From Dicyema japonicum (Eukaryota; Dicyemida; Rhombozoa; Dicyemidae), in the NCBI GenBank assembly GCA_011109175.1, contig RDEW01000003.1:1546429-1610428 (forward strand): a DNA stretch of 64,000 nt, written 5' to 3'. The position numbers were made by a program, and so were the translations under genes. Under the pieces are notes generated by a model. That model was not told the DNA's origin, made no database searches, and was given only the letters and a program-made list of their open reading frames with translations. This document shows, in pieces, positions 45,201 through 56,600 of the stretch (its first letter is position 1; every line of letters starts with the position of its first letter).

Positions 45201-47475
45201 TTTCCATTAGTTGAACATTCAAGTTTGAGGACATTGGATATCGATTTCCTTCTATCCAAAAGTGTAGAAAATTTATCTGGATACGAGGCAATCAAGATGG
45301 ACCGTAAAAAGAGAAGAGGGGGTGGACTACTTACTCTATTCAAAAAGAATCTGAAATGCAGAGACATTACTTCGGAAGTGAGGGAACTTGTTGGAAATGA
45401 CGAGGTTACTGAAGCAATTGGAATCTCGCTTGGGACAACGAAAGGAAGTATGTGCCTCGTGAATATCTACTTGCCTCCTCCCGGCTCCTGTTCAAGGACT
45501 ATGTTATTCCAAACCTATCAAGATTGGCTATCTACGATGAGATAATCATATGTGGAAATTTAAACGCAAAGCATCCATTATGGTTGTCAGGCCGACACGA
45601 GAGGGAAGCTATTGTTATTAAAATCGGACTCCCTAACGATACTGAACGATCCAGCGAAAAATACAAGGAATCCACTCAGAGAGACGGATCAGCTTAACTC
45701 ACCGGATGTAACACTCTGCTCATCGTCGCTTTCATCAAAAATTGATTGGTCTACGAAACAAGAAGCGACCATGAAGTCATGAGAGAAGTCAGAATGAGGA
45801 GAACACCTGCTAGTTATAACTACAAAGCTGCTAATTGGGAATTGTATTGCGCAATCTCTGATGATAGACTGAAGAATTGTTACTTGGACAGCTTCAAATC
45901 GCTAGAAAAAGCGATCAAATACTTTACTTGCACAATCCTAGAAGCAAAATCATTGGATATTCCCAAGCATCGTCTAAACTCCTCTAATGATCGAGGGAAG
46001 TCAGCATTGATCAAAGAAAGAAATCACCTTAAAAAATCTAATCGGATCACATTAGAAACGAAACTCCGGATCAGAGCTCTAAACAACGAAATAAAGGCCA
46101 GAGAGTTCAAGGCCCAGAAATTGAAGTGGAATCGGATTCTTACAAAGGTAAATCGCAACCGTAGTACCGGAGAAGTGTGGAAAGCCATCCGAAATGTTGC
46201 AAAGGGAGAAGAAACTTCCCCGAGGATGACTATACTCAACGAGACGTTAACAATTTGATAAAATTCTACACAAAAATTTCGTACAAAGAACACAGGAAGT
46301 CGAAAGTGCTTCTCTCTTCATGGAGAAAACTGAAGAAGAATTCTAACCCAGTTTACTTCTCGGATGAAGACGTGAAGAATGCGCTGCGTTTTAAAAGAAC
46401 AACGTACTCTGCCGGTCCCGACAACATTACAGTAGTGTTATTGAAGAACCTTGGAGATATGGAGTCGGTTTTCTAACGTCGGTGTATAACTATTCAATTA
46501 ATTGTAATACCGTTGTTATGGAAGCAAGCCAACATCCAGACCTATACTGAAACCAGGAAAACTTAAGGAAGATCAGGCATCATTTAAACCTGTGTCATTA
46601 TTATGGACGGAGGGGACGTGTTTGCCTCGGAGGACTGAAATCAGTCTCACGTCTTCTCCCAAACGGTGTCCCCAAGGATCTCCTTTATCCTCCGCTTTAT
46701 TCAATTTATATCTGGCCGACCTCCCGACACCGGAATCCAATAACGATGTTCTACTTTCATATGCGGACGACATTGTTTTGGCCTCGCGTGATCGGGGTAT
46801 AAAAATGCTACAGAAAAATTACAAATTAACCTGGAACGAATCAACGCCTGGGTAATGAAGAACCGACTCACGATAAATTCCAGAAAGTCGGTCACGTCTA
46901 TGTTTACTTCGGACAAAAGGTTGGGGAAAATGACTGTCAAGTTAAAATTGGACAACATTGAAATCCCCTTCACCAAATGTCAGAAGATCCTGGGCGTGAC
47001 ACTGGATACGCATTTATATTTGTCACCACACGTGGCAAACATTGTTCTGAAGTGCGAGAAGAGGATCAATGTATTAAAATGTTCATCTGAAATATAGAGG
47101 CCGGTACCCACCCGGTCTTGATGAACATTTACAAGCAATACATTGAACCATGCTTCTCGTACGCGTGTGCTTCGTGGGGACCTTCATTATCATGGACTAA
47201 CACTAATAAAATCGAGGACGTTCAAAAGAAGGTTTTCAGAATGACGGAGCGGTGGACTTGTGGGAGACATAGAACCGGACCGACTACTCTGGAGGCCCTC
47301 ATTAAACAAAACTCCGGCATGCGGGAAGGTGACCCTGCAAATTCAGTCAGCCCTGTACGAGCTTGTATGGGTACGAGGGAGGAGCACCGGGAAAGAAAGA
47401 GGATTTTGGCGGAGCGCATCGGGATCACGTGATAGTTAGTTTTGGTTTTACCGTGGTCTTGAATGTTAAATAAAT
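45201..47475 (+). mobile_element. APE-type LINE, most complete copy
   Basis: A plus-strand element with the endonuclease (IDFLLSKSVENLSGYEAIK, RRGGGLLTLFKKNLK, CGNLNAKHPLW, then YETRSDHEVM at about 45225-45780), a coiled linker (IKERNHLKKSNRITLETKLR, VNRNRSTGEVWKAIRNVAK at about 46180), the RT (DDIVLASRDRGIK at about 46760-46800, CPQGSPLSSALFNLYLADL at about 46670-46720, KILGVTLDTHLYLSPHV at about 46980) and the C-terminal IYKQYIEPCFSYACASWGP, ending LAERIGIT-stop at 47432. The RT fingers (46460-46600) are partly deleted. Several single-base shifts break it. The 3' end reads ATCGGGATCACGTGATAG and then a short AT-rich tail. Confidence 0.92.
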
Positions 47476-47584
47476 AAAATGACACGAAAAACTTATTTTA
47501 TTTTTAACCTGAAGACGTTTTGAAATACGTTATTCTAAATTATTATAGGTAAATAAAAGAGTAAATAATCATATAGTGGCTGCA

Positions 47585-48150
47585 CTGGCTGCGTGGCTAT
47601 TTCCTCTCAGGATAGCGAGCGAGATTCGCTAAAATAACCAGCAGCGCTCACCAGGGTCTCCTGTTAGTGTATCGATCCGATTCCCTAGACGACTCAAGAA
47701 TTCCACCGTCGCAGGTGCAAGGGAACCAGACGTCTCAGCGGCGAGTAAAGCAAACAAAAAATCCTTGGGTAGGACCGCGTACTTTTTCCATTTCAACTTC
47801 TCAGCCTTCTTAGCTGCAGAACAGGCACCAGAGGCACTCTGGAGTAGGTCGCAAGAGGTAAACGTGTCGGTGCAGGTGATTTCCCAGACAAGAGGTTTAC
47901 CAGCTTCAAAAGGGAAGATTGTCATCCTACGTGGTCGTTTCTTTCCCCGCCTGCAAAGACCGACTGGTTCGAGCATGGAGGGGTGTTTTTCGGCGTCCAA
48001 AGCTCTCCTAACGACTTCGTTCAAGGCTATGTGTTTGGGAAATCTGCCTGCACTCTTCCTGCAGGAGAGAGGGTGTAATCCAAAACAGTCGATCTGTAGT
48101 AATCCATTAAAATGAACCGGATCCTGTCTGGGGTTTTTCCCAAGTTATCC
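47585..48150 (-). mobile_element. restriction-like-endonuclease LINE, 3'-terminal fragment
   Basis: The minus strand encodes NEVVRRALDAEKHPSMLEPV, KRPRRMTIFPFEAGKPLVW and ITCTDTFTSCDLLQSASGAC. This aligns with the C-terminal domain of the element at 30.0-31.3 kb (LEPVGLDRGDGKRPDG, LVWDCTVVDSF). The D of the KRPDG motif is replaced by R, so this copy is probably inactive. Its 5' end abuts an RT fragment on the opposite strand near 48170, giving a head-to-head arrangement. Confidence 0.75.
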
Positions 48151-48164
48151 GCCATGTCCTGTTC

Positions 48165-49340
48165 TCCGCCAATTTGATAGCTTTCAATAAGAAGGACGGC
48201 GGAGTACGACTGGTTGCGGTCGGGTTTGTCTTCAGAAGACTGGCTGCTAAAATTGCCTCCAGACATTCTATTCCACTCGTCACAAAATTCTTGAATCCCC
48301 CTCAAGTAGGCGTCGGTATTCACTTGGGATGCGAGGCTGCTGTTCAATCAGTGAGGACATTCATAACCCGCGATATAGAAGATTCCCGGGAACATGTCCT
48401 GGTCAAACTAGACATCAAGAACGCCTTCAATAGTCTAAGGAGGGACAATATCTTGGAGGCGTGTGTTGAGAGATGCTCTAATATTTTCGAATTTGTGAGT
48501 CAGTCATACAACCTACCTTCATCCATACTTTTCGGAGACGATCTAATCCATTCCTATTCTAAAGTGCAACAGGGAGATCCCCTTGGACCCCTATTGTTTT
48601 GTCTTGCACTGGAGAAAATCACCAAACTTCCGCGCTCGCCTCTCAACCTATGGTATCTGGATGATGCGGTCCTCGGAGGAGCCGCGAATACTTTTTTCCG
48701 GGATTTTGATTGATAATTCCAGCACTTTTGGAAGCTGGACTGGAAGTAAATTACACTAAATGCGAAATCTACAATTGTGGACTTTCAGAAGAGAAGTATT
48801 CAAAAGCTTTGTCATGTTTCGGAAATTTACTGACTGGAAGTATTTCCACACATGATGAAGACCTTGTATTCTTCGGATCCCCAATCACTATAAATGCAAT
48901 GGGAAGAGCTATGTGTGAAAAACGACGCTACTCGGAGAGACTCTGAACCGCTTGTGTCTACTTGATATGCATACAGCATTATTCCTTTTGAAAAACAGTC
49001 TCAACGTACAGAGGCTTGCACATGTCCTGAGGACTGCTGTTTATTTCACCCTGTATGAGCAACTCGCACAGATTAACGAGATTTTTCGTACGACAGCGGA
49101 ACGTATCTTCAACTTCCGGTTCGAGGATTACTCATGGAAGCAAGCCACGCTGCCAGTGAGACTTGGAGGACTTGGAATTTGGAACCCTGTGGACCTTTCT
49201 TTCCCTTCATACCTATTATCGCTAGTGGGCTGTAGCTCCCATGTCGAAAGGATTCTACACTCCATACCAGAATTCTCAATTGACCAAGACATAACCCACG
49301 CACGAGAAGCCAATGGTACGATGACACGTATATAGGAAAG
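48165..49340 (+). mobile_element. restriction-like-endonuclease LINE, reverse transcriptase fragment
   Basis: The plus strand encodes VRLVAVGFVFRRLAAKIASR, VLVKLDIKNAFNSLRRDNIL, YSKVQQGDPLGPLLFCLAL and LWYLDDAVLGG (RT palm with YLDD), then LVFFGSPITI, HTALFLLKNSLNVQRLAHVL and WKQATLPVRLGGLGIWNP. The last part aligns with the start of the 30.0-kb copy (HTAFFLLKNS, LTRLGGTGLRSAL). A one-base shift lies at about 48713. The zinc-finger and endonuclease part is missing, so the pair 47.6/48.2 kb together covers one element in two opposite pieces. Confidence 0.8.
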
Positions 49341-49344
49341 AGAT

Positions 49345-49795
49345 TTGGGCCCTAGAATCCCCGAAATTTCGTTGCGACGGGATTGAAAATAAACTATCAT
49401 AAAACCACGTATTTATTTATCCAAGGTTCCTTCGAGTGAAAGAAACAGACGGCTAACAAGAACGTCACAGCTAAGAGCGGATGCTCACAGAGATCCAACA
49501 GGTGTATTTGATTCTGTGCAGAACACGTAGATGGACCAAGACAATAGGTGACCCGTATAGACGTAAATTAAAAAAACATTTTAATTTCATAACATAATAG
49601 TTTTACATATAAATTAATTAAATTTATTAATATATAATTAAAAAAGACACATTTAAATATATCTTGAATATTGTGCGCACTTTGTGGTAATTTTTATAAA
49701 GATTTATTTGTCAAAATATTATGCCTACTTTGGGGTATTAAAACTTTTTTTATTATCTTTTACTACTTAGATCGGATAGCAAATCTTTTATCAAA
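49345..49795. other. AT-rich spacer upstream of the KIAA2013 homologue
   Basis: I see no feature. The region from 49560 onward is very AT-rich and may hold the promoter. Confidence 0.35.
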
Positions 49796-49801
49796 ATAAA
49801 G

Positions 49802-51744
49802 ATGTACCGATTAATGTTTTATCACGGAATAAAAAGAAGGTTGACCTTAAGGTTTCACTTTTAAAATTATTAGAAATTTGATTTTCCTGTTAATTGTGCT
49901 ATTTTTAACTGTTTTAATGATTTATTCTATTAATAACAAATACAGAATGCACAAAGACATTCCAAGTATTTTTAATATTTGATAAAGCTATTAACTCGCT
50001 TTTATTAAATGAGATTAACAAATATAACGAAAAAATATCAACTGGGGGTGTTTACTATTTTTTTGAATTAGAAAATGCTCAATATGCTACTTTTTTTGGT
50101 TGAGCTTATTTATTTATAAACAGGGAATGGACACATTGGAGTTTATTTTAATGATATTGACTCTCGTTTATATTATTCTAATGACCAACATAATGCCATG
50201 AAATTAGCTGAAATCAATCCTCTTTTCAGACCCACAGAGTCCCCTGGTTTGAGATTCCATGTTAGTTGACTAGTTTTGTATTTTATGGATTTTGAAGATG
50301 GGTGTATGAATATGTTTTACTCATTCCCGAAAATTGTATTCCACTACTTTAACTTTAGAGTGGATTTGTTCTTAGAGAAACCCTTGCTGTCCATCGGGGA
50401 AAAAAATCAGTCATACTACAGCAATTTCAACTCGAAAATGACTCAGTTTGAGTATAATAATTGTAGAATGATAAGGTGGAGATAGAATTGAATCTTCCGT
50501 TTATTGAATCACATAATGGAGATCATTTCGATTTGCAAGATTTTATTGCATTTAAATATCCAATCCTATGAATTGTCTGTTTATACGCTCTAAAAAGAAA
50601 AAAGTCAGCGTTCCTCCTAAAAGGTTCTCAGTTTAATAATAAAACAGTAATAATTCTTTTATTTTTCTGACATTTTTCGTTTGCAGTGAGAATGGAATCG
50701 CGTTTTCTCAGCCTGATGCTCAGGCTCTGATAAATCAGGTTATTGGCTCGGAGGTTAACGATTCTTTCAAGTCAATTTACAATACACATTTTAAAATATG
50801 GAAACACGTATGTTTTATATATTATTAATAGGCAAGATCAATCAACATAATTCTAAGTCATTCGAAAGCGCCAAAAGCTGTCAATTCTCAGTTGGTCAAG
50901 GCTACGTCTTACTATATCCTTAGTAATACTAAAATAAAAAACAGTGCATTCTTTGATTATCCTGAATTTGATGATTTAAATGGTTGTTACTCCGGAAATC
51001 CTACTTTGTATAAATTTTATTGTTATTTTAAAGATTTGTCGCCTCGTTGTGGTCATATGATCTAACAAAAATAGAAAACATTTTTAGCATGACTCATATA
51101 TGGTTTATCACCCTTAGCAATGGGGGTTGTTTGAATACTTTAAAATCCGTCAATGGAATTATTACTGCATTCTTTCTTAGCATCGGCTCTTTTAAATTTA
51201 CTCATCAACATTTTGAAATTAATATGTCACCTGCTGATATGCATAGGGAAATTATATTTCTCAATTTTAAATATAGACCAACTTTTTTAACGTAAAAATT
51301 TCACTTGCTTCTAACAATAAACCTTATCTCTCCATATCTCTCGATCACGAAGATGTCCCAATGTATGCGTGTGGAGGTGCTTGCTTTAGTCCTGCTACAA
51401 AAATTAGGTTTATTATTTATTAATTTTGTAGTACTTATCCAAAATCATTGGTAGTAAAACAAACTGTCCCCCAATCTCCAATTTTATACCTGTCTACTGA
51501 TATTAATCACATTAACTTGCTTAAATATGCAATTCATGTTGATTCTGTTAATGATGGTATCTGTAATTTCAAACGTTTAGCTCCCCCCCACGGAAGTTCA
51601 ATTATTACAATACACAGACATGGAAGCATTTTTGCAGATCTACCTATGGTCTTTTGGATCATTGTTATCATCGTCGTCGTTTTCCCTCACATTGCTCTTG
51701 GAATTTGTCTTTACAAGGAATTAATTAAAAATGGATCAAAGTGA
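49802..51744 (+). CDS. KIAA2013: KIAA2013 homologue, membrane-anchored lumenal/extracellular protein
   Basis: The function of the family is not established. ATG 49802 begins MYRLMFYHGIKRRLTLR. A 22-nt intron (49852-49873) joins to the signal-anchor NLIFLLIVLFLTVLMIYSIN. Introns 49966-49987 (22 nt) and 50099-50123 (25 nt) give TGGVYYFFELENAQYATFF joined to GNGHIGVYFNDIDSRLYYS, the GNG.(L/I)...D....L.V block near the N-terminus of KIAA2013. Later blocks that match in order are LNGCYSGNPTLYKF (HCFSGHATMH), WFITLSNGGCLNTLKSVNG (WRLTLQKRGC), FLSIGSFKFTHQHFEIN (LSFGGLQFTENHL), KPYLSISLDHEDVPMYACGG, and SPILYLSTDINHINLLKYA (LLYISTDLTHL). A C-terminal membrane helix follows (VFWIIVIIVVVFPHIALGIC). 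Several central introns remain unresolved. The stop is only 82 bp from the convergent DOHH gene. Confidence 0.8.
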
Positions 51745-51826
51745 TTTTTTAATTTCTTGTTTTGTCTCAACTAAGCAAAAATAAACAAAAATCAAGTAGA
51801 AAGTAAACAAAATCAAATTGAAGGAA

Positions 51827-52732
51827 TCACATAGAACATCCAACTAAGCAGCTATCGATCACAACTTGATCGGTAGAGTCAGATTTATCCAAAATTCCAC
51901 GAAAAACATTCAAAGCACGTATACCGCCAATAGATGATAGTGCCTCCACTGCCTCATGACGTACCATAGGGGCCTCAGTTTCGCATTCAGAGCAGTCTTT
52001 AAGTGCATCAAATGAAAGATCATTTTGTAATTGACCAAGAACATAAGCTACTTCATGTCTGAACAAAGAAGAACCACATTTCAACCCAAGATTGAGAATT
52101 TTTACAGATTCATTTGAGTTAATATTTCTTAAAGAAAAAATAGCCCTGTATCTTCTATACAAGGTTTCATTATCGTCCAACAAAATATTTTTAAGTTCTT
52201 CAAGCGAAAGTGATTTGTCAAATGGATATGCGGGATCAATAGAAAGATAATTGGAATCAGAGGGTCCGTTTGACCCTCCATTCTCAATAAAATCCAATTT
52301 CTCCAAGCGAGAGTGCACGTTTCTGATAACTAAAATTATATTAACACAAACTTCAATAAAATTTGAAGCTGAATGCTTTTTTAAGGCAGATATAACCTCT
52401 GGTGAAGAAACACCAATAGCACCTAATGCTTCTCCTAAAGCAATATTAATACAATGAAAACCACACTCATGTCTAGTTATGACATCTTGCTTTTCGTCAT
52501 TTAGATTCTGGAGGAGAATAGGAATAGCTGCAGGATTCTGTGTCTGTCCCAAAACATAGGCACATTCGTGTTTAAGTAAAGTTGATTTATCACAAAATAG
52601 TTTTGATATTTCTTTTATTGTATCGTCCCCGGGAAAAGATAAAAGTTTTAAAAGAGAATTAAATCTTTCTGATATTGGACGATTTATATCATTTACAATT
52701 TTTGATAGAGAAAAGACAGAATCAACAACCAT
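51827..52732 (-). CDS. DOHH: deoxyhypusine hydroxylase (HEAT-repeat metalloenzyme)
   Basis: DOHH hydroxylates deoxyhypusine on eIF5A with a di-iron centre, completing hypusine. Four His-Glu pairs that ligate iron are visible: LKHECAYVLGQTQNPAAIP, TRHEC-GEALGAIG, LFRHEVAYVLGQLQND and MVRHEAVEALSSIGG. The linker has YLSIDPAYPF and YRRYRAIFSLRN as in the family. The second HE unit requires removal of a 27-nt intron (52435-52461), which keeps frame and restores HECGEALGAIG. An 18-nt GT...AG segment at 52330-52347 may be another, less certain. The protein stops at DSCLVGCSM, about 30 residues before the usual end; a last exon to the left may exist. No catalytic residue is missing. Confidence 0.93.
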   Translation of the reverse strand: MVVDSVFSLSKIVNDINRPISERFNSLLKLLSFPGDDTIKEISKLFCDKSTLLKHECAYVLGQTQNPAAIPILLQNLNDEKQDVITRHECGFHCINIALGEALGAIGVSSPEVISALKKHSASNFIEVCVNIILVIRNVHSRLEKLDFIENGGSNGPSDSNYLSIDPAYPFDKSLSLEELKNILLDDNETLYRRYRAIFSLRNINSNESVKILNLGLKCGSSLFRHEVAYVLGQLQNDLSFDALKDCSECETEAPMVRHEAVEALSSIGGIRALNVFRGILDKSDSTDQVVIDSCLVGCSM

Positions 52733-52809
52733 GAGTCACGTTATTTTAAAATATTTCATTTATTTAAAAATTAATTAACACCCCACTTTATTTAACAAAC
52801 AATAAAAAA

Positions 52810-54495
52810 GTTAATATATTTAATCAACAACCTTCCTCGCCTGCCTGTTCGCCAGCCTCCTCAGGCAGGTTCGATTCTGGTTGCTGAAACAACTCCGAGA
52901 GCGCCTTGTCTAATTGAACCCTCTGCCCATATGGCATCTCAGGGCTCTGCCTCCTATACTCCAGTGTCAGGCTCTCTAGGGTCCGCTTTAACACAGTGGA
53001 CTGTAGATAGGCCTGGAGCTTCCTATCTACCCCCAGCTGCTTCAGATAACCCTTGTGGTACTTTGTTGCAATTCCTTCCCACGTCATTACTATAGGAATA
53101 ACGAGGACCTTGCAACCAAGCATCTGCCCCATCTCGTTTGCAAGAAAGTCATACTTCCTTTTTTTCTCCACCTCCACAGTCTGCAAACGGTCTTGAGACG
53201 TGATGCCAACCTCTATGATAAGGACTTGGCCAGACTCCTTATCGTGTACCACAATGTCCGGTTTATTGTGCTTGACTAGCACCGAGGTACGGATAACACT
53301 GTCTACCTTAATTTGGACCCTGGTGTTCTCTACTACAGATTGCACCTTATGAGTCCGCAACTTTCTGGTGTGGCGAATACCATACTTATTGCATAGTAGA
53401 AGATGAAGACTCCTTACTACCTCGTTGTGCCTCCACACATAGTCGTGGCAGAGCATGGATCCACATCGAGTGGCTAAATGATCAACCGACATGCTCCTTG
53501 ACTTACAGTGGGGACATGTATTTGTTGATCGACCCCAAAAAATATTGCGGTCTTGCATATACGTGTACAACGCCTCCGATCGAGGTGAGTTGTCACCGTA
53601 TTTTAGCCATATTGTCGACGACTTAAGGTTGACATGTGGGTTGTCCAATGCTCTGAAGAGGACCTTATGAAGGCTTTTTAATTTGATCTTTTCCATCAAA
53701 TTATTATATTGTAATTCGATCAACGCCTTCACAATTACTAGCCCACCATCATCAACACTATAATTAGAAGACAAAAAAGGTCTGATAGTGCCTAGGTGGG
53801 TTGCCCGTGTTTTCTCGGTCGTTATTATGGCGTGCTTCCTAGCAGACACACTTGACCCAGCTATCAGGGTGTCGTGCATTCGCATTAGGATACGCTCACT
53901 TAGTTGGACTACTCCACACAGTCCACGGCCGAATTTATCACGGGGTAAATCAGGCATTATAAGGGACTTTGGAGATTCGGTAACACCCAGATACTTATAT
54001 CCTTCGTGTTCCTCTAGGACTCTTACTAACTCGCTACATACTTGGTGTTAGTCGCAGACTTTGAATAATTCAAATCTAGTCCTATACTCTCAAAGAATTC
54101 CCTGGCACAGACCCCCATGGAGTAGAGCTCCTCGGCTGTTCGAGCATACATCTTCAAGTCGTCGATAAAAAGAAGGTAATTTGTACTTAAACAAACCCCC
54201 TCACAATAACTGGTATTTGCTCAAATCGGTCATTGAGGCGGGGACTCAATGGCTCAAAACAAAGAACAAAGAGTAGCGGAGACATGCTATCCCCCTGAAG
54301 GATCCCCTCTTGAGTTTTACCTCGCCTATCCGGTGCCTATTATAGTTCAGATGAATACTCCACCTATTCATCACAGCCACTACAAAGCTGATGAACCACA
54401 CAGGCATACACAGACTGTGTAGGCACTCGACAAGGTAAGAATGATCAACTGAATCGTAAGCCTTCTTCACATCCACCCACATAGACAAAACAATC
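52810..54495 (-). mobile_element. R2-like LINE with intact zinc finger and restriction-like endonuclease
   Basis: The 377-codon frame (52824-53957) carries CPHC...DHLATRC, a CX2CX8HX4C zinc finger as in R2-type LINEs, then KPDIVVHDKESGQVLIIEVG and KRKYDFLANEMGQML, a PD-(D/E)xK endonuclease core, and a Glu/Gly-rich tail. Further 5' on the same strand are RT pieces: YLLFIDDLKMYARTAEELYS (about 54110-54180), KRGILQGDSMSPLLFVLCFE (about 54240-54320, split by a shift) and VDVKKAYDSVDHSYLVECLH (about 54420-54480). The long unbroken C-terminal frame suggests recent activity, but the RT has at least two shifts and the 5' end is lost. It is a different lineage from the 30-kb and 48-kb elements. Confidence 0.88.
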
Positions 54496-54659
54496 TGCGA
54501 TTAAACTCAAACAGATTATTTTCTCTCTTTCTCTTACACCGACTTTCATTAAAAATTAATAAAAATATTAATATAATTTCTTATATTGGATTTTATTCTT
54601 TTGAACTGTGAAAGAAACTGAACAAAAATTTTATCGGGAAGTTTTCTGAAAAAATTTAA

Positions 54660-54925
54660 TGGGAATTCAATTGGTTGTATTTTTCTGCTTGCTTGTCTGT
54701 TCCTCCTCTCTCTTCCTATTAGAGTGGCGTTATGTGATCCACCTGTCTAGGTGACGCCCAGTGCCAGGCCGGCACAAAAAAGGATCATTTGCTCTCCCCC
54801 CACTCCATCGGAGGGGTTTCCACAACTGCATGTAATGGACGTCTTACCTTTTATGCTGATTCTGGATGGACTCTGTTTCTGTAGAAGTGGAAACTGGATG
54901 CACTTAATTAGTTGTTTACTTTAAC
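54660..54925 (+). repeat. interspersed repeat family B, second good copy
   Basis: CTGTTCCTCCTCTCTCTTCC, AGAGTGGCGTTATGTGATCC, CGCCCAGTGCCAGG, GGATCATTTGCTCTCC, GGAGGGGTTTCCACAACTG and AAGTGGAAACTGGATGCAC follow the order of the 42.9-kb copy. It is non-coding. Confidence 0.7.
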
Positions 54926-54999
54926 TTTTTTCTCGGTGTTTCCTGGGTTAATAAAAAATAAATAAATCGGGAATATTGAAGATTTCAACAAAACCAGAG

Positions 55000-56120
55000 G
55001 ACCGCTTGAAAATTTGCGAAATTCATTACGCAAAGTCTTAGCAAACATTGTGCTTGAACGAATAAAAGGACCTGCTTACAAATACCTACAAGATAGTCGA
55101 AGTGGTTTTCGAGAAAGGAGATCCACAGCTGATGCGGTCTGGAGTCACAGATGGAAGTGTGCAACATATCAAAGATACCATAACGCCACCAATATTCTAG
55201 GAATGACAAGTTAATGGAAGTACTGAGCGGATTTCTGGATGAGTCGAGTCTAAGAATGACCCGAATTCTACTTTTTAACACTGAGCTCCCTGTGAGAATC
55301 GGAAAGACCTATTCAAGAAAATTTGAAACAAACACGGGCACTCCACAAGGAGACTCCCCTTCTCCTCTACTATTCACAATTTATTTGGAAGCCGCTATGA
55401 GGCAACTTAGACCGTTATACCAAGGAAAGACGGAAGAAGTGATCTACGCGGACGATGTAGACCTAATTTCTGAAGACAAAGATGTCCTGGAACACCTATT
55501 AGAAAAAGCACCAGATGTACGAGGGAAATGGTTTCTTACTGTGAACAGAGAAAACAGAACTCACAGAGATAAGAAGGATGAGTAACGTCCTAGAAGAGAA
55601 GTTGCGACAAGTAAAGAAACTCGGTTCACTTATAAGAGATAGCGAAGATATCTTACGTAGGAAAACTCTAGCCAATGCTGCGTTATATAAACTGAAGAAT
55701 CTATAGCTCAATTAAAGAGGTATCAACACGAAAATAAGAATCCTATTATACGACTCATTCATAAAACCCGTACTTTTATATAACGCTGGAACTTGGGGGA
55801 CCTCATCAGCGGATATGGAAAGACTAGACTAGTTTCGCAGAAGTCAGCTGAGAAAAATAACAGGAACTACTTAACCTACGAGAATATCGAGAAATGCTTT
55901 ATATCAAAGATGCAGCACTAGACCTATCAGCTAAAAGTACTGGAATCCCGATGGAAGCTCTTCGGAAAGTTATAACATAGATAACTTTCACATCAATCTG
56001 AACTCCATCCAAATCTTCTGAGAGTTCCTTAATATACGACCGATCCTTAACCAGGGCGGTCAAGAGAGAGAAATCAGGATTTGTAGTGTAAGCAAGCTTC
56101 AAAACAAAATTCCGCGCTTT
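55000..56120 (+). mobile_element. RTE-like LINE, reverse transcriptase fragment
   Basis: Plus-strand frames give ANIVLERIKGPAYKYLQDSR, SGFRERRSTADAVW, KFETNTGTPQGDSPSPLLFT and EEVIYADDVDLISEDKDVLE, then decayed C-terminal parts (LIRDSEDILRRKTLANAALY). The GTPQGD..SPLLF and YADD.D.ISED pattern matches the minus-strand copy at 43.7-44.8 kb. Confidence 0.8.
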
Positions 56121-56600
56121 CTTAAGAATTGAACCCTTAAATCGTATTATCCCCAAAACCGAATATAGGGAAAATCACGGAGTTGAACGCACAAAAAAAT
56201 CTCTGGCTCCAGTTTAAATTTTCCAGCAAAATCCTCGTGGCTTTCTTCTTATTTGCTTCAATTACCTCCCTCGTCGATATGGAAGGTATTTCATAGTCTT
56301 CTTCTTAGGTATGTCTTGCAACGAGCTCTGTAGATTAGCCTTCCAGTTACCTTTAACAGACTAGACTTCTCATGTGCAATAGAAATAAAGTAGTATATCA
56401 TACTTTTGTAGTACATCGTTACGCTCTGTTAAACATGATGCTCTCCATAATTCGGGAGATTGTCAGTCAATAGCATTGTCTTTAGTGCATTTTACTGCAT
56501 CTTAAACTTCTTTGGAATTTATAAGGCTATGACTTTCTGACTCTCCTCTTAGAAAACAAAGGGCCATATGAGACAGGCGCTTGTCAGGGTTAACCAGCTG
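56121..56600. other. decayed sequence, no assignable feature
   Basis: The region sits between two opposing LINE fragments. I see no readable domain. Confidence 0.3.

Noticed and set aside
51826-51844. Splicing of a further DOHH exon from about 51720-51760
   Set aside because: A GT...AG pair about 74 nt apart exists, but the resulting residues do not match the usual C-terminus convincingly.
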